Of a stretch of 64,000 nucleotides of DNA, positions 36,521 to 46,116 are shown piece after piece (position 1 is the stretch's first letter; the number at the start of each line of letters is the position of its first letter). Origin of the DNA: Streptomyces gossypii. GTDB taxonomy: Bacteria; Actinomycetota; Actinomycetes; Streptomycetales; Streptomycetaceae. The notes under the pieces were generated by a model. The model did not search any database and was not told the DNA's origin. It was given only the letters and a program-made list of their open reading frames with translations. The stretch is taken from NCBI RefSeq assembly GCF_025165795.1, contig NZ_JAJAGO010000011.1, forward strand, positions 248,001 through 312,000. The letters are read 5' to 3'. The position numbers and the translations under genes were made by a program.

Positions 36521-37201
36521 ATGCCCATCGCCGATGACATCCGCAAGACACTCACCGATCCGACGCCGCTCTACTTCGCCGCCGGCGTGATCGACAAGAT
36601 CCGTGAAGAGGCCCCCGGGCGCATCGCGGCCGCACGGGCGGCCGACCCCAAGGAGGTCCAGGCCAAGGTCACCGCGCAGGCCAGGGCGACGCAGGCGAAG
36701 GTGTCCGAGGCGCTCGGCGATATCGACACCGATGTGAAGAAGCTGCGCGAGCAGGCGCAGGGCCTGGCGCTGCAGAGCGTGGGCGTGGCCGTCGAGTACG
36801 TGGTCAAGGCGCGCGAGTCGTACGACGAACTGGCCGAACGTGGGCGCGGCGTCGTGCAGCACTGGCGGGGCGAGGAGGATGTCGAGGTTCCCCAGGTCAC
36901 GGTTGAGCGCGAGCGGGTCAGGGTCGCCGAGCCCCCGGCCGACCGGCCCTCCGCGACGCGCACCACTCGGCCCGCGGCCGGTCGCGCGACGGCGAAGCCC
37001 GCCGAGGAGAAGAGCACGGAGAAGGCCGGGGCCAAGCCCGAGGCCGAGCCCGAAGCCAAGGCTGCGGGAAGGGCCGAAGCCAAGCCCCAGGGGAAAGCTG
37101 AGGCCGGGGCCGAGCCGAAGACCAAGCCCGCCGCGAAGAAGACGACGGCCCGGAAGTCCGCCCCCGCCCCCAGGAAGTCCGCCCCCGAGTCGGACAGCTG
37201 A
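36521..37201 (+). CDS. heparin-binding haemagglutinin (HBHA)-like protein
   Basis: A 226-residue protein: an N-terminal helical, coiled-coil part (about 1-110, with EVQAKVTAQARATQAKVSEA) and a C-terminal tail (about 130-226) of Lys, Ala, Pro and Glu repeats ending in KKTTARKSAPAPRKSAP. This matches mycobacterial HBHA architecture, where the Lys-rich tail binds polyanions. In a saprophyte it may act at the cell envelope or in lipid-body or septum organisation. No signal peptide is seen. Confidence 0.8.
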   Translation: MPIADDIRKTLTDPTPLYFAAGVIDKIREEAPGRIAAARAADPKEVQAKVTAQARATQAKVSEALGDIDTDVKKLREQAQGLALQSVGVAVEYVVKARESYDELAERGRGVVQHWRGEEDVEVPQVTVERERVRVAEPPADRPSATRTTRPAAGRATAKPAEEKSTEKAGAKPEAEPEAKAAGRAEAKPQGKAEAGAEPKTKPAAKKTTARKSAPAPRKSAPESDS

Positions 37202-37304
37202 ACCTAACGGGCCGGGCACAGAACGCGTGTCCGGCCCGTTGTACGGGTAGCGTGGCCGCAAGGGGCCACAGACGGCGATCGCAGTGAGCGAGGGTGTGAG
37301 CACC

Positions 37305-37643
37305 ATGTTGATGGAGGGCTTCGGGACACTGATGGGGCTCATCGGTCTCGTGCTGCTGGGGATGGCGGTGTTCGCCTTCATCGATGCGGCCATGCGCAGA
37401 CCTGACGCGTACCCGGCGGCGAGCAAGCAGACCAAGCCGTTCTGGCTGATCATCCTGGGCATCACGGTGCTGGTGAACGCACTGCTGGGCATGCTGTTGC
37501 TCCAGATCATCGGGCTCATCGCGACGATCGTCTACATCGTGGACGTGCGCCCGGCTCTCAAGGAAGTGACGGGCGGCCCGCGCCGACAGGGCGGCGGCAG
37601 CAGCAGCGACGGACCGTACGGGCCGTACAACGGCGGTCGCTGA
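37305..37643 (+). CDS. DUF2516-family membrane protein
   Basis: A 112-residue protein from ATG 37305 with two or three hydrophobic helices (about 5-25, 47-75 and 80-95), the word PFWLIILGITVLVNALLGM and a Gly/Ser-rich tail ending in GPYGPYNGGR. A GTG at 37284 is an alternative start, but GAGGG sits properly before the ATG. Function unknown; it follows the XRE and HBHA-like genes. Confidence 0.82.
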   Translation: MLMEGFGTLMGLIGLVLLGMAVFAFIDAAMRRPDAYPAASKQTKPFWLIILGITVLVNALLGMLLLQIIGLIATIVYIVDVRPALKEVTGGPRRQGGGSSSDGPYGPYNGGR

Positions 37644-37671
37644 CCGCAGCGGGCTTGCGGAGACGCCCGGC

Positions 37672-38958
37672 TCAGTCCCGGTCCAGCAGCACGACGGCCA
37701 CGTCGTCCGTCAGCTCTCCGCCGTTGAGCCCGCGGACCTCCGCCATCGTCGCGTCCAGCAGACCTTCGCCACGCAGGCCCTCCCGCAACCGCCGGGCCAC
37801 GATCTCGACCATGCCCTCCTGGCCCAGCCGCCGTCGGCCCTCGCCGATCCGGCCCTCGATCAGTCCGTCCGTGTACATCATCAGTGACCAGGCGCGCCCC
37901 AGCTCGACCTGCCGTCGCGGCCAGCGGGCCTTGGGCAGCAGTCCCAGCGCGGGCCCGCTCTCGTCGTACGGCAGCAGGCGCGGAGCCGCTCCGGTGCTGC
38001 CGGCGAACAACGGCGAGGGGTGTCCGGCCAGGCAGACGCCCGCGCGGCGTCCGTCGGAGGCGATGTCGACGGTGCACAGCGTCGCGAAGATCTCGTCGCT
38101 GGGGCGCTCGTGTTCCAGCACCTTCTGCAGCGTGCCCAGCAGTTCGTCCCCGCAGAGTCCGGCGAAGGTCAGCGCCCGCCAGGCGATGCGCAGGGAAACG
38201 CCCAGCGCGGCCTCGTCCGGGCCGTGGCCGCAGACGTCGCCGATCATCGCGTGCACGGTGCCGTCGTTCGTGCGGACGGTGTCGTAGAAGTCACCGCCCA
38301 GCAGCGCGCGGGACCGGCCGGGGCGGTAGCGGGCTGCGAACTTCAGCGCGCTCCCGTGCAGCAGCGGTGTCGGCAGCAGTCCGCGCTCCAGCCGGGCGTT
38401 CTCCTCGGCGCGCAGGCGTGACTCGGTGAGCTGGCGCTGCGCGAGGTCGGCGCGCTTGCGTTCCACGGCGTAGCGGATGGCCCGGCCCAGCAGGCGCCCG
38501 TCGAGTTCGTCGCGGAAGAGGTAGTCCTGCGCTCCGACCCGTACGGCAGCCGCGGCCCGCTCGGCGTCGGTGCCGTCGGTCAGGGCGAGCACCGCGTGCC
38601 GCGGGGCGAGCCGCAGTACCCGGCGCAGGGTGTCCAGTTCGTCCCCGTCCCCGTCCTCGTCCGCCGGGCCCGCGCCGCCCTCCGCGGCGGGCGGAAGCGC
38701 CAAGTCCAGAAGGATGCAGTGCACGTCGTCGGTGAGGAGCCGCGCCGCCTCGGTGAGGTTGCGCGCGGTGCGGGTGCGGATGGGCTCCGTGGGCACGCCG
38801 AGCAGGGCGGGCAGGCTGACGGCGCCCGTCGGATCGTCTTCGATCACCAACAGGGTCAGCCCGGCGCTTTCGGGGCCCTCCCCTCTCGGTCCCCCCTGGT
38901 GCGGGATCGCCGCGAGCGGCGGAACCGCCGTGTCGTCCCGTTGCACAGGTGCCGGCAT
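37672..38958 (-). CDS. receiver-domain PP2C (SpoIIE/RsbU-type) phosphatase
   Basis: A 428-residue regulatory phosphatase. A CheY-like receiver domain (about 30-165) has LLVIEDDP and the phospho-acceptor in CILLDLALPP; a linker helix follows, and then a SpoIIE catalytic domain from about 210, with LLGGDFYDTVRTNDGTVHAM, IGDVCGHGPDEAALGV, MMYTDGLIEGR and LTDDVAVVLLDRD. Metal-binding aspartates are retained. It probably dephosphorylates an anti-sigma antagonist. The receiver contains an acidic Gly/Asp/Glu insertion. Confidence 0.92.
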   Translation of the reverse strand: MPAPVQRDDTAVPPLAAIPHQGGPRGEGPESAGLTLLVIEDDPTGAVSLPALLGVPTEPIRTRTARNLTEAARLLTDDVHCILLDLALPPAAEGGAGPADEDGDGDELDTLRRVLRLAPRHAVLALTDGTDAERAAAAVRVGAQDYLFRDELDGRLLGRAIRYAVERKRADLAQRQLTESRLRAEENARLERGLLPTPLLHGSALKFAARYRPGRSRALLGGDFYDTVRTNDGTVHAMIGDVCGHGPDEAALGVSLRIAWRALTFAGLCGDELLGTLQKVLEHERPSDEIFATLCTVDIASDGRRAGVCLAGHPSPLFAGSTGAAPRLLPYDESGPALGLLPKARWPRRQVELGRAWSLMMYTDGLIEGRIGEGRRRLGQEGMVEIVARRLREGLRGEGLLDATMAEVRGLNGGELTDDVAVVLLDRD

Positions 38959-39101
38959 GGCTACGTTTCCTCTTCCCTCCCCCCGAGGGCGCGGCCCACT
39001 GGTCCTGTGGCGCCGCAGGCCGACTTTAGCGCCCCGCCGTCCCTGGACGGAATGCTTCCTGTCAACGTGCCGGTGGCATGTGCCACAACCGCGGTCGGAC
39101 C

Positions 39102-40262
39102 CTAGCCGCCGGGGCGGACCACGCCCAGGATCGGCATCGTGCCCGCGCCCTCCACGGAGACCGTCCGCCCGGTGCGCGGCGCGTGCACCATCGAGCCGTC
39201 GCCCAGATACATGGCGACATGGCTGGCGTCCTTGTTGTAGACGATCAGATCGCCTGGCCGCATCTCCTCCGCCGGCACCCGCGGCAGCTCCTTCCACTGC
39301 CCCTGCGAGGTCCGCGGCAGCGACTCGCCAGCCGCCTGCCACGCCCGCATCGTCAGACCCGAGCAGTCGAAGGTGTCGGGCCCGTCGGCGCCCCACGCGT
39401 ACGGCTTGCCGACCTGCTCCCTGGCGAACTCGATGGCGCGCTTCCCTGCCCCGGTCGCCTTGCCGCTGTTCCTCTCCGGCGCGGCGGACCCGGCCCACTT
39501 CGCCTGCCGGGCACGGGCCGCCTGCTCCTCGAGCTCCTTCAGCCGCTCGCGCTCGTCCTTCCGCAGCTGGGAACGCAGCTTCTCCGCCTTGGTGATCCTG
39601 CTCTCTATAGTCTTCTTCGCCGCGGCCTTCGCCTTACGGGTGCTTTCAAGCCGCTTGTACTCACGGGAGGCATCCTTCGCGTCGCCGTCCAGCCGCTTCT
39701 TGGTGGCCTTGAGCGACCCCATGAAGGTCCTCGTGGCCTGCTGGCCCTCCCGGACGAGCCCGGCGTCGCGCAGGAACTGCTCGGGGTCCTCCGCCATCAT
39801 CAGCCGGGCCGTGTCGGTCATACCGCCGCTCTGGTACTGGGCGCGGGCGAGAGCGCCGGCGCGGTCCCGCAGCGCGTCCAGCTTCGCCTGGGTGGTGCTC
39901 TTCCGGCGGTCCAGCGAGGTGACCCGCTTCCGCTGGGCGGCGGCCTTCTCCTCGGCGGCGTTGTACGCGTCGGTCGCCGACCCGGCCTGGCCGTGCAGCT
40001 CCTCGATCTCCCGCCGGATCTCCTCCAGGCTCTTCTTGCCCACCCCGTCCGACGCTCCGCCGGACGCACCGCCCGGCCCGGTCACGGGCTCCGGCGGGGC
40101 GGCGTACGCGCTGCCCGCGCCGGATGCGGTCAGCACACCCAGGACACAGGCCACCGCGAGCGTCACCCGCGTCGCCCGCGCGACCCGCGCGATTCGCGGG
40201 GCCAGCGCCCTCGGCGCGGGCCCCTGCTCAGGGCCCTTCCGCTTGCGTGCCACCGGCCGCAC
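39102..40262 (-). CDS. secreted NlpC/P60 cell-wall hydrolase with coiled coil
   Basis: A 386-residue RipA-like peptidoglycan endopeptidase. A basic N-terminus and hydrophobic stretch end in AGSAYAAP (signal peptide), a long coiled coil covers about 75-250, and the NlpC/P60 domain is C-terminal, with catalytic Cys300 in FDCSGLTMRAW and His348 in SHVAMYLGDG. It cleaves stem-peptide bonds. Starts with GTG at 40262 (GGAG about 9 nt before); a TTG three codons upstream is possible. It faces away from the pst operon. Confidence 0.9.
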   Translation of the reverse strand: MRPVARKRKGPEQGPAPRALAPRIARVARATRVTLAVACVLGVLTASGAGSAYAAPPEPVTGPGGASGGASDGVGKKSLEEIRREIEELHGQAGSATDAYNAAEEKAAAQRKRVTSLDRRKSTTQAKLDALRDRAGALARAQYQSGGMTDTARLMMAEDPEQFLRDAGLVREGQQATRTFMGSLKATKKRLDGDAKDASREYKRLESTRKAKAAAKKTIESRITKAEKLRSQLRKDERERLKELEEQAARARQAKWAGSAAPERNSGKATGAGKRAIEFAREQVGKPYAWGADGPDTFDCSGLTMRAWQAAGESLPRTSQGQWKELPRVPAEEMRPGDLIVYNKDASHVAMYLGDGSMVHAPRTGRTVSVEGAGTMPILGVVRPGG

Positions 40263-40480
40263 CCCTCTCAACTCCTGATCGGCTCGCGTCCACCAGCGTC
40301 AATCCGTGTCACTCGTCTCATCCTCGCGGATCGTGCCACGCGGCTACGCAAACCGACAGGGCGCCACACGCGTCGCCGCCGGAGCGCCACCCGGCCGCAG
40401 CAACAGGAGAGCTCGCGAAGTGCCCTACGCGGGGGTCAGGTCTCGGCCAGGTCACGGCGGCTACCGCACTGACCGCCGAG
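40263..40480. other. intergenic region between NlpC/P60 gene and PHO boxes
   Basis: About 220 bp without a gene, part of the 412-bp gap before pstS. Nothing further is recognised apart from the likely promoter of the NlpC/P60 gene, which must lie here. Confidence 0.4.
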
Positions 40481-40524
40481 GTTCACTTTGCGTTCACTCT
40501 CGGCCATGAGCAGCTTCACCTGAT
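40481..40524 (+). promoter_or_regulatory. PHO boxes (PhoP-binding direct repeats) before pstS
   Basis: Two consecutive 11-nt units, GTTCACTTTGC (40481-40491) and GTTCACTCTCG (40492-40502), are followed in phase by a weak unit and then CTTCACCTGAT (40514-40524). This is the direct-repeat architecture bound by phosphorylated PhoP in streptomycetes, which induces pst under phosphate starvation. The site lies about 150 bp before pstS. Confidence 0.85.
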
Positions 40525-40674
40525 CTGCCTAATTTCGGACTTACAACGAGCGCGCCGCGCCGAGAGGCAAGGTCCGCGCCAACTAGCTGTATCTGACATA
40601 CCGAAAATCTCAGATCTCATCTCTTCGCGCGCCGACCCCACCGGCGGGCCCCAGGAAGGAACTGAACGAAAGTG

Positions 40675-41802
40675 ATGCTTCAGCGCACGAACCGGCTTCG
40701 CAGCCTCGCCGCCGGCGCTCTCGCTGTCACCGGCGCCCTCGTCCTTACCGCCTGTGGCTCGGACGACAACTCGGACACCGGTGACTCCGGCGACTCCACC
40801 AAGGCAGCCGCCGGCAACATCAAGTGCGAGGGCAAGGGCAACCTGCTCGCGTCCGGCTCCAGCGCGCAGAAGAACGCCATGGACGTCTGGGTGAAGAACT
40901 ACCAGGCCGCTTGCGGCGACACCCAGATCAACTACAAGCCCACCGGTTCCGGTGCCGGCATCCAGGAGTTCCTCCAGGGCAAGACCGCCTTCGCCGGTTC
41001 CGACTCCGCCCTGGAGCCGGAGGAGGTCACCGAGTCGAAGAAGGTCTGCAAGAGCGGGCAGGGCGTCGACCTGCCGCTGGTCGGCGGGCCGATCGCGGTC
41101 ACGTACAACGTCGCGGGCGTGGACGACCTCGTCCTGGACGCCGAGACCCTCGCCAAGATCTTCGACTCGAAGATCACCAAGTGGGACGACGAGGCGATCA
41201 AGGCACTCAACCCCGACGCGAAGCTGCCGTCCACCAAGATCCAGGCGTTCCACCGCTCGGACGACTCCGGCACGACGGACAACTTCACCAAGTACCTCCA
41301 CACCGCCGCACCCGACGCGTGGAAGTACGAGCCCGCCAAGAAGTGGGCGGCCAAGGGCGGCCAGTCCGCCGACGGCTCCTCCGGTATCGCCACCAACGTC
41401 AAGCAGAACGACGGTGCGATCGGCTACGCCGAGCTGTCCTACGCCACCGGCAGCGACATCCCGACCGTGAAGCTGGACACCGGCGGCGACGCCCCCGTCG
41501 AGGCCACGACCGAGAACGCCTCCAAGGCGATCGCCGAGGCCAAGGTCGTCGGCAAGGGCAAGGACCTCGCCCTCGAGCTCGACTACACCACCAAGGCCGC
41601 GGGTGCCTACCCGATGGTCCTGGTGACGTACGAGATCGCCTGCGACAAGGGCAACAACAAGGAGACCCTCGCGGCCACCAAGTCCTTCCTGAACTACGCG
41701 GCCAGCGAGGACGGTCAGAAGGCCCTCGCGGACATCGACTACGCGCCGATGCCCGACGAGATCATCACCAAGGTCCGGGAGACCATCAAGGGTCTCTCCT
41801 GA
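40675..41802 (+). CDS. pstS: phosphate ABC transporter substrate-binding lipoprotein PstS
   Basis: High-affinity phosphate-binding lipoprotein, 375 residues. The lipobox LTAC places the lipid-bearing cysteine at 27. Phosphate-contact motifs are present: ASGSSAQKNAMDVWV, GSGAGIQEFLQGKTAFAGSD and HRSDDSGTTDNFTKYL. ATG at 40675 is used; a GTG one codon earlier is possible. It is first in pstSCAB and directly downstream of PHO boxes. Many codons use the single most favoured GC-rich option, consistent with high expression. Confidence 0.97.
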   Translation: MLQRTNRLRSLAAGALAVTGALVLTACGSDDNSDTGDSGDSTKAAAGNIKCEGKGNLLASGSSAQKNAMDVWVKNYQAACGDTQINYKPTGSGAGIQEFLQGKTAFAGSDSALEPEEVTESKKVCKSGQGVDLPLVGGPIAVTYNVAGVDDLVLDAETLAKIFDSKITKWDDEAIKALNPDAKLPSTKIQAFHRSDDSGTTDNFTKYLHTAAPDAWKYEPAKKWAAKGGQSADGSSGIATNVKQNDGAIGYAELSYATGSDIPTVKLDTGGDAPVEATTENASKAIAEAKVVGKGKDLALELDYTTKAAGAYPMVLVTYEIACDKGNNKETLAATKSFLNYAASEDGQKALADIDYAPMPDEIITKVRETIKGLS

Positions 41803-42031
41803 CCCCGGTCACCGCACCGTCGCTGCCCACCGGCGACGGCCTGTCACAAATGCGGTGACGCCGTAAGACCGGGACCGGTCAGCTCCATGGTCCCGACAAC
41901 CCAAGCGCCCCGTCCCGTGGTCCGCCCGCCTCCCCGTGCGGCGGACCGCGGGAGGGACGCCCGCCATCCGGTGCACCGCCGCCCGGGACCCCGCCCCTCA
42001 CGGACGGGATCCCAACCAGACCGGAGAAATA

Positions 42032-43045
42032 ATGAGTACAGACACCGCACCCGCCTCACCACCCCCTCCACCTCCGTCCCCGTCCAAGTCCGCGGGCAGC
42101 ATAAGCAGCGGTCAGGACACCCGGCCCGGAGACCGCGTCTTCGCCGGGCTCGCCAGGGGCTCCGGCATCATCCTGCTCGTCGTCATGGCCGCCATCGCGG
42201 CCTTCCTCGCCTGGCAGGCGACCACCGCCCTCACCGAGAACGAGGGCAACTTCCTCACCACCTTCGAATGGGACGCCAACGCCGACCCGCCGGTCTTCGG
42301 CATCGCGGTCCTGGCCTTCGGCACCATCGTGAGCTCCGTCATCGCGATGGTCATCGCCGTGCCCATCGCGGTCGGCATCGCCCTCTTCATCTCGCACTAC
42401 GCGCCGCGCAAGCTGGCCGCACCGCTCGCCTGGGCGGTCGACCTGCTCGCCGCGGTCCCCTCCATCGTGTACGGCCTGTGGGGTGCGCTCTTCCTCGTAC
42501 CGCACGTGACCGGGCTCTACGAGTGGATGGACGACTACTTCGCCTGGACGGGCATCCTCGAATACAACGGCGGCGCCGCGCGCTCGCTGTTCACCGTCGG
42601 CATCCTGCTGGCGATCATGATCCTGCCGATCGTCAGCAACGTCTGCCGCGAGGTCTTCAAGCAGTCCCCGAAGATGCAGGAGGAGGCCGCGCTCGCCCTC
42701 GGCGCCACGCGCTGGGAGGTCATCAAGATGTCGGTGCTGCCCTTCGGCCGCTCCGGCATCATCAGCGCCTCCATGCTCGGCCTCGGCCGCGCGCTGGGCG
42801 AGACCATGGCGGTCGCCACCGTCCTCTCGCCGAGCTTCCTGATCGAGCCCAGCCTGCTCGACCCGGGTGGCGGCACCTTCGCCCAGAACATCGCGGCCTC
42901 CTTCAAGGAGGCCTCCGCGGCGGGCATCGGCCGTGAGGCGCTCATCGCCTCCGGCCTCGTCCTGTTCGTCATCACCCTGCTGGTGAACGGGCTCGCCCGG
43001 CTGATCATCGCTCGCCGCAAGGAGTACTCGGGGGCCAACGCATGA
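42032..43045 (+). CDS. pstC: phosphate ABC transporter permease PstC
   Basis: A 337-residue inner-membrane permease with six helices after a Pro/Ser-rich cytoplasmic start. The permease coupling motif is EEAALALGATRWEVIKMSVLPFGRSGI, followed by LGLGRALGETMAVA. A CCGGAGAAATA sequence precedes the ATG at 42032. The 229-bp gap after pstS contains short inverted repeats, which would help pstS exceed the downstream genes in expression. The stop overlaps pstA (ATGA). Confidence 0.96.
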   Translation: MSTDTAPASPPPPPPSPSKSAGSISSGQDTRPGDRVFAGLARGSGIILLVVMAAIAAFLAWQATTALTENEGNFLTTFEWDANADPPVFGIAVLAFGTIVSSVIAMVIAVPIAVGIALFISHYAPRKLAAPLAWAVDLLAAVPSIVYGLWGALFLVPHVTGLYEWMDDYFAWTGILEYNGGAARSLFTVGILLAIMILPIVSNVCREVFKQSPKMQEEAALALGATRWEVIKMSVLPFGRSGIISASMLGLGRALGETMAVATVLSPSFLIEPSLLDPGGGTFAQNIAASFKEASAAGIGREALIASGLVLFVITLLVNGLARLIIARRKEYSGANA

Positions 43046-44124
43046 CCGACGTCGTCCTGGACAAGGCGCCTGTCAACGACACGCCGCCTCCGCCTTCCTC
43101 CACCCTGCGGCAGCCTCGGCTCCCCCGCTGGGCCCCGCTCGGGATCGGGGCGCTCTCCGCCGCCCTGGGCAGCGGCGTCGGCCTGGTGGCCGGGCTGGAG
43201 AGCCGCATCCAGTGGGGCCTGATCGCGGCCCTGCTCTATGTCGTCATCAACTACACCCTGGCCACCCTGGTCGAGGGCAGCCGGCAGGCCAAGGACCGGC
43301 TGGCGACCAGCGTGGTCTGGGTCTGCTTCCTGGCCGCCGTCGTACCGCTGGTCTCCCTCATCTGGGAGACCGTCGTGCGCGGCTCCAAGGTGATGGGCGT
43401 CGACTTCCTCACCCACTCCATGAACGGCGTGATCACGCTCCAGGAGGGCGGCGGCGCCTACCACGCGCTGATCGGCACCGTGGAGCAGGTCGCCATCGCC
43501 AGCATCATCGCGGCACCGCTCGGACTGCTCACCGCGATCTACCTGGTCGAGTACGGCGGCGGCAAGCTGGCCAAGGCGGTCACCTTCTTCGTCGACGTCA
43601 TGACGGGCATTCCGTCGATCGTCGCCGGTCTGTTCGTCCTGGCGTTCTGGATTCTCTACCTGGGCTTCGACTACTCCGGCTTCGCGGGGGCCATGGCCCT
43701 GGCGATCCTGATGCTGCCGATCGTCGTCCGCTCCACCGAGGAGATGCTCAAGCTCGTACCGAACGAGCTCCGCGAGGCGTCCCTCGCGCTCGGTGTGCCG
43801 AAGTGGCTGACGATCCTGCGGGTCGTGCTCCCCACCGCGATCGGCGGCATCACGACCGGCATCATGCTGGCCATCGCCCGCATCGCCGGCGAGACCGCGC
43901 CCATCCTGCTGCTGGTCTTCGGCTCCCCGTCGATCAACAACAACCCCATGGAGGGCGCCCAGTCCTCCCTGCCGTACTACGTGTACGAGCAGTGGAAGCT
44001 CGGCAACACGGCCTCCTTCGACCGCGCGTGGGCCGCCGCCCTGCTGCTGATCATCTTCGTCATGGTCCTCAACCTGGTGGCCCGTGCGATCGCCAGCTGG
44101 AAGGCACCGAAGTCCGGCCGCTGA
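43042..44124 (+). CDS. pstA: phosphate ABC transporter permease PstA
   Basis: A 360-residue permease pairing with PstC. It has extra N-terminal helices, then VEQVAIASIIAAPLGLLTAIYLVEYG and the coupling motif REASLALGVPKWLTILRVVLPTAIGGI, and IARIAGETAPILLLVFG. Starts with ATG at 43042 overlapping the pstC stop by four bases. Confidence 0.96.
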   Translation: MTDVVLDKAPVNDTPPPPSSTLRQPRLPRWAPLGIGALSAALGSGVGLVAGLESRIQWGLIAALLYVVINYTLATLVEGSRQAKDRLATSVVWVCFLAAVVPLVSLIWETVVRGSKVMGVDFLTHSMNGVITLQEGGGAYHALIGTVEQVAIASIIAAPLGLLTAIYLVEYGGGKLAKAVTFFVDVMTGIPSIVAGLFVLAFWILYLGFDYSGFAGAMALAILMLPIVVRSTEEMLKLVPNELREASLALGVPKWLTILRVVLPTAIGGITTGIMLAIARIAGETAPILLLVFGSPSINNNPMEGAQSSLPYYVYEQWKLGNTASFDRAWAAALLLIIFVMVLNLVARAIASWKAPKSGR

Positions 44125-44185
44125 CGGCCACGAGAACCAGCCTGCTGGGGGACATCCCCCAGACCCCCGAGGAGTGATCCGAATC

Positions 44186-44962
44186 ATGGCCAAGCGCATC
44201 GACATCAGCGGCCTCTCCGCCTACTACGGCAGCCATCGCGCCATCGACGACATCTCGATGAGCGTCGAACCCCGCTCCGTGACAGCCTTCATCGGCCCCT
44301 CCGGCTGCGGCAAGTCCACCTTCCTCCGCACCCTCAACCGCATGCACGAGGTCACTCCCGGCGGCCGGGTCGAGGGCAAGGTTCTGCTGGACAACGAGGA
44401 CCTGTACGGCTCCGGCGTCGACCCGGTCTCCGTACGCCGCACCATCGGCATGGTCTTCCAGCGTCCGAACCCGTTCCCCACCATGTCGATCTACGACAAC
44501 GTGGCGGCCGGTCTCCGGCTGAACGGGAAGTACAAGAAGTCCGACCTGGACGGCGTCGTCGAGAAGTCCCTCAAGGGCGCCAACCTCTGGAACGAGGTGA
44601 AGGACCGGCTGAACAAGCCCGGCTCCGGCCTCTCCGGCGGCCAGCAGCAGCGGCTGTGCATCGCGCGGGCGATCGCCGTCGAGCCTCAGGTGCTGCTGAT
44701 GGACGAGCCCTGCTCGGCGCTGGACCCGATCTCCACGCTGGCGATCGAGGACCTCGTGGGCGAGCTCAAGTCGCAGTTCACCATCGTCATCGTTACCCAC
44801 AACATGCAGCAGGCCGCACGCGTCTCCGACCGCACCGCGTTCTTCAACCTCTCGGCGGTCGGCCAGCCCGGCAAGCTCATCGAGATCGACGACACGGAGC
44901 GGATCTTCTCCAACCCGACGGTCCAGGCGACGGAGGACTACATCTCCGGCCGCTTCGGCTGA
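44186..44962 (+). CDS. pstB: phosphate ABC transporter ATP-binding protein PstB
   Basis: A 258-residue ATPase: Walker A GPSGCGKST, PstB-specific VFQRPNPFPTMSIYDNVAAGL, signature LSGGQQQRLCIARAIA, Walker B VLLMDEPCSALDPIS and switch histidine in VTHNMQQAARVSD. It powers PstCA. Nothing resembling phoU follows; the next genes converge from the other strand. Confidence 0.97.
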   Translation: MAKRIDISGLSAYYGSHRAIDDISMSVEPRSVTAFIGPSGCGKSTFLRTLNRMHEVTPGGRVEGKVLLDNEDLYGSGVDPVSVRRTIGMVFQRPNPFPTMSIYDNVAAGLRLNGKYKKSDLDGVVEKSLKGANLWNEVKDRLNKPGSGLSGGQQQRLCIARAIAVEPQVLLMDEPCSALDPISTLAIEDLVGELKSQFTIVIVTHNMQQAARVSDRTAFFNLSAVGQPGKLIEIDDTERIFSNPTVQATEDYISGRFG

Positions 44963-44998
44963 CCCGTACGACCCCCGGACCGTACGGTCCCCGCTCTC

Positions 44999-45064
44999 CT
45001 CGCGGTGCTGCATGGCGGTGCCACCGCGAGGTCACGGCCCGCCCCCGGATGCCGGGGGCGGGCC
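44999..45064. terminator. bidirectional terminator between pstB and the PiT operon
   Basis: A 9-bp stem (CTCGCGGTG 44999-45007 with CACCGCGAG 45022-45030) is followed by a perfect 13-bp GC stem with a three-base loop (45036-45048 with 45052-45064). Both lie between convergent genes. Confidence 0.75.
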
Positions 45065-45114
45065 CCGCCATGAGGCCGGGCCGGTGGTTCACGGGCAGCG
45101 AAACGGTTCAGCGG

Positions 45115-46110
45115 TCAGCCCATGAAGAGGCTGATCGCCCCGTAGCACAGCGCGGCGACCGCCGCCGCCGCGGGCATGGTGATGAACCAGCCCATCACGA
45201 TGTTCTTCGCGACACCCCACCGCACCGCGGACATCCGCTTCGTCGCACCCACGCCCATGATCGCCGAGGTGATCACATGCGTCGTCGAGATCGGCGCGTG
45301 GAACATGAACGACGCGGTGTACATCACGGAGGCCGCCGTGGTCTCCGCGGCGAATCCCTGCGGCGGGTCCAGCTCGATGATCCGGCGGCCCAGCGTCCGC
45401 ATGATCCGCCAGCCGCCCGCGTACGTACCGGCCGACAGCATCAGCGCGCAGGTGATCTTCACCCAGACCGGGATGTCGTTGCCGTCCTGTACATCCGCGA
45501 TGGTCAGCGCCATCACCACGATGCCCATCGTCTTCTGCGCGTCCTGGAGACCGTGGCCGAGCGCCATACCGGCGGCGGACACCGTCTGCGCTATACGGAA
45601 ACCGCGCTTCGCCTTGTGCGGGTTGGACCTGCGGAACATCCACATGATGACGACCATCACGAGATAGCCGAGCAGCATGCCGACGATCGGCGACAGGAAC
45701 ATCGGGATGACGATCTTCTCCATCACGCCCGACCAGTAGACCGCGATCCCGCCGGCCATCGCCGCGCCCACCATGCCGCCGAACAGCGCGTGGCTCGAAG
45801 AGGACGGCAGCCCGAAATACCAGGTGACCAGATTCCACACGATCGCGCCGACCAGCGCCGCGAAGAGAATGGCCATCCCGCCCGAACCGTGCGGGGTCTC
45901 GATCACCCCTTCGCTCACCGTCTTGGCGACACCACTGCCCAGGAACGCACCGGCGAGGTTCATCACGGCCGCCATCGCCAGCGCGGCACGCGGCGTCAGC
46001 GCACGAGTCGAGACGGAGGTGGCGATGGCGTTCGCCGAGTCGTGGAAACCATTTGTGTAGGTGAAGAAGAGCGCGACCCCGACGGTCACGACGAGCGCGA
46101 ACGTGTCCAC
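45115..46110 (-). CDS. low-affinity inorganic phosphate transporter, PiT family
   Basis: A 331-residue membrane carrier with about ten helices and the two PHO4 signature repeats: FTYTNGFHDSANAIATSVST near the start and MGLGHGLQDAQKT-like (MALGHGLQDAQKTMG) in the second half. It exchanges metal phosphate or proton-phosphate. It begins six bases after the DUF47 gene stop, so the two are co-transcribed. The location next to pstSCAB places two uptake systems back to back. Confidence 0.94.
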   Translation of the reverse strand: MDTFALVVTVGVALFFTYTNGFHDSANAIATSVSTRALTPRAALAMAAVMNLAGAFLGSGVAKTVSEGVIETPHGSGGMAILFAALVGAIVWNLVTWYFGLPSSSSHALFGGMVGAAMAGGIAVYWSGVMEKIVIPMFLSPIVGMLLGYLVMVVIMWMFRRSNPHKAKRGFRIAQTVSAAGMALGHGLQDAQKTMGIVVMALTIADVQDGNDIPVWVKITCALMLSAGTYAGGWRIMRTLGRRIIELDPPQGFAAETTAASVMYTASFMFHAPISTTHVITSAIMGVGATKRMSAVRWGVAKNIVMGWFITMPAAAAVAALCYGAISLFMG

Positions 46111-46116
46111 GGGCGG

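Noticed and set aside
41803..42031. Riboswitch-like inverted repeats between pstS and pstC
   Set aside because: Short GC stems fit ordinary mRNA processing or partial termination after pstS; no conserved riboswitch core is present.
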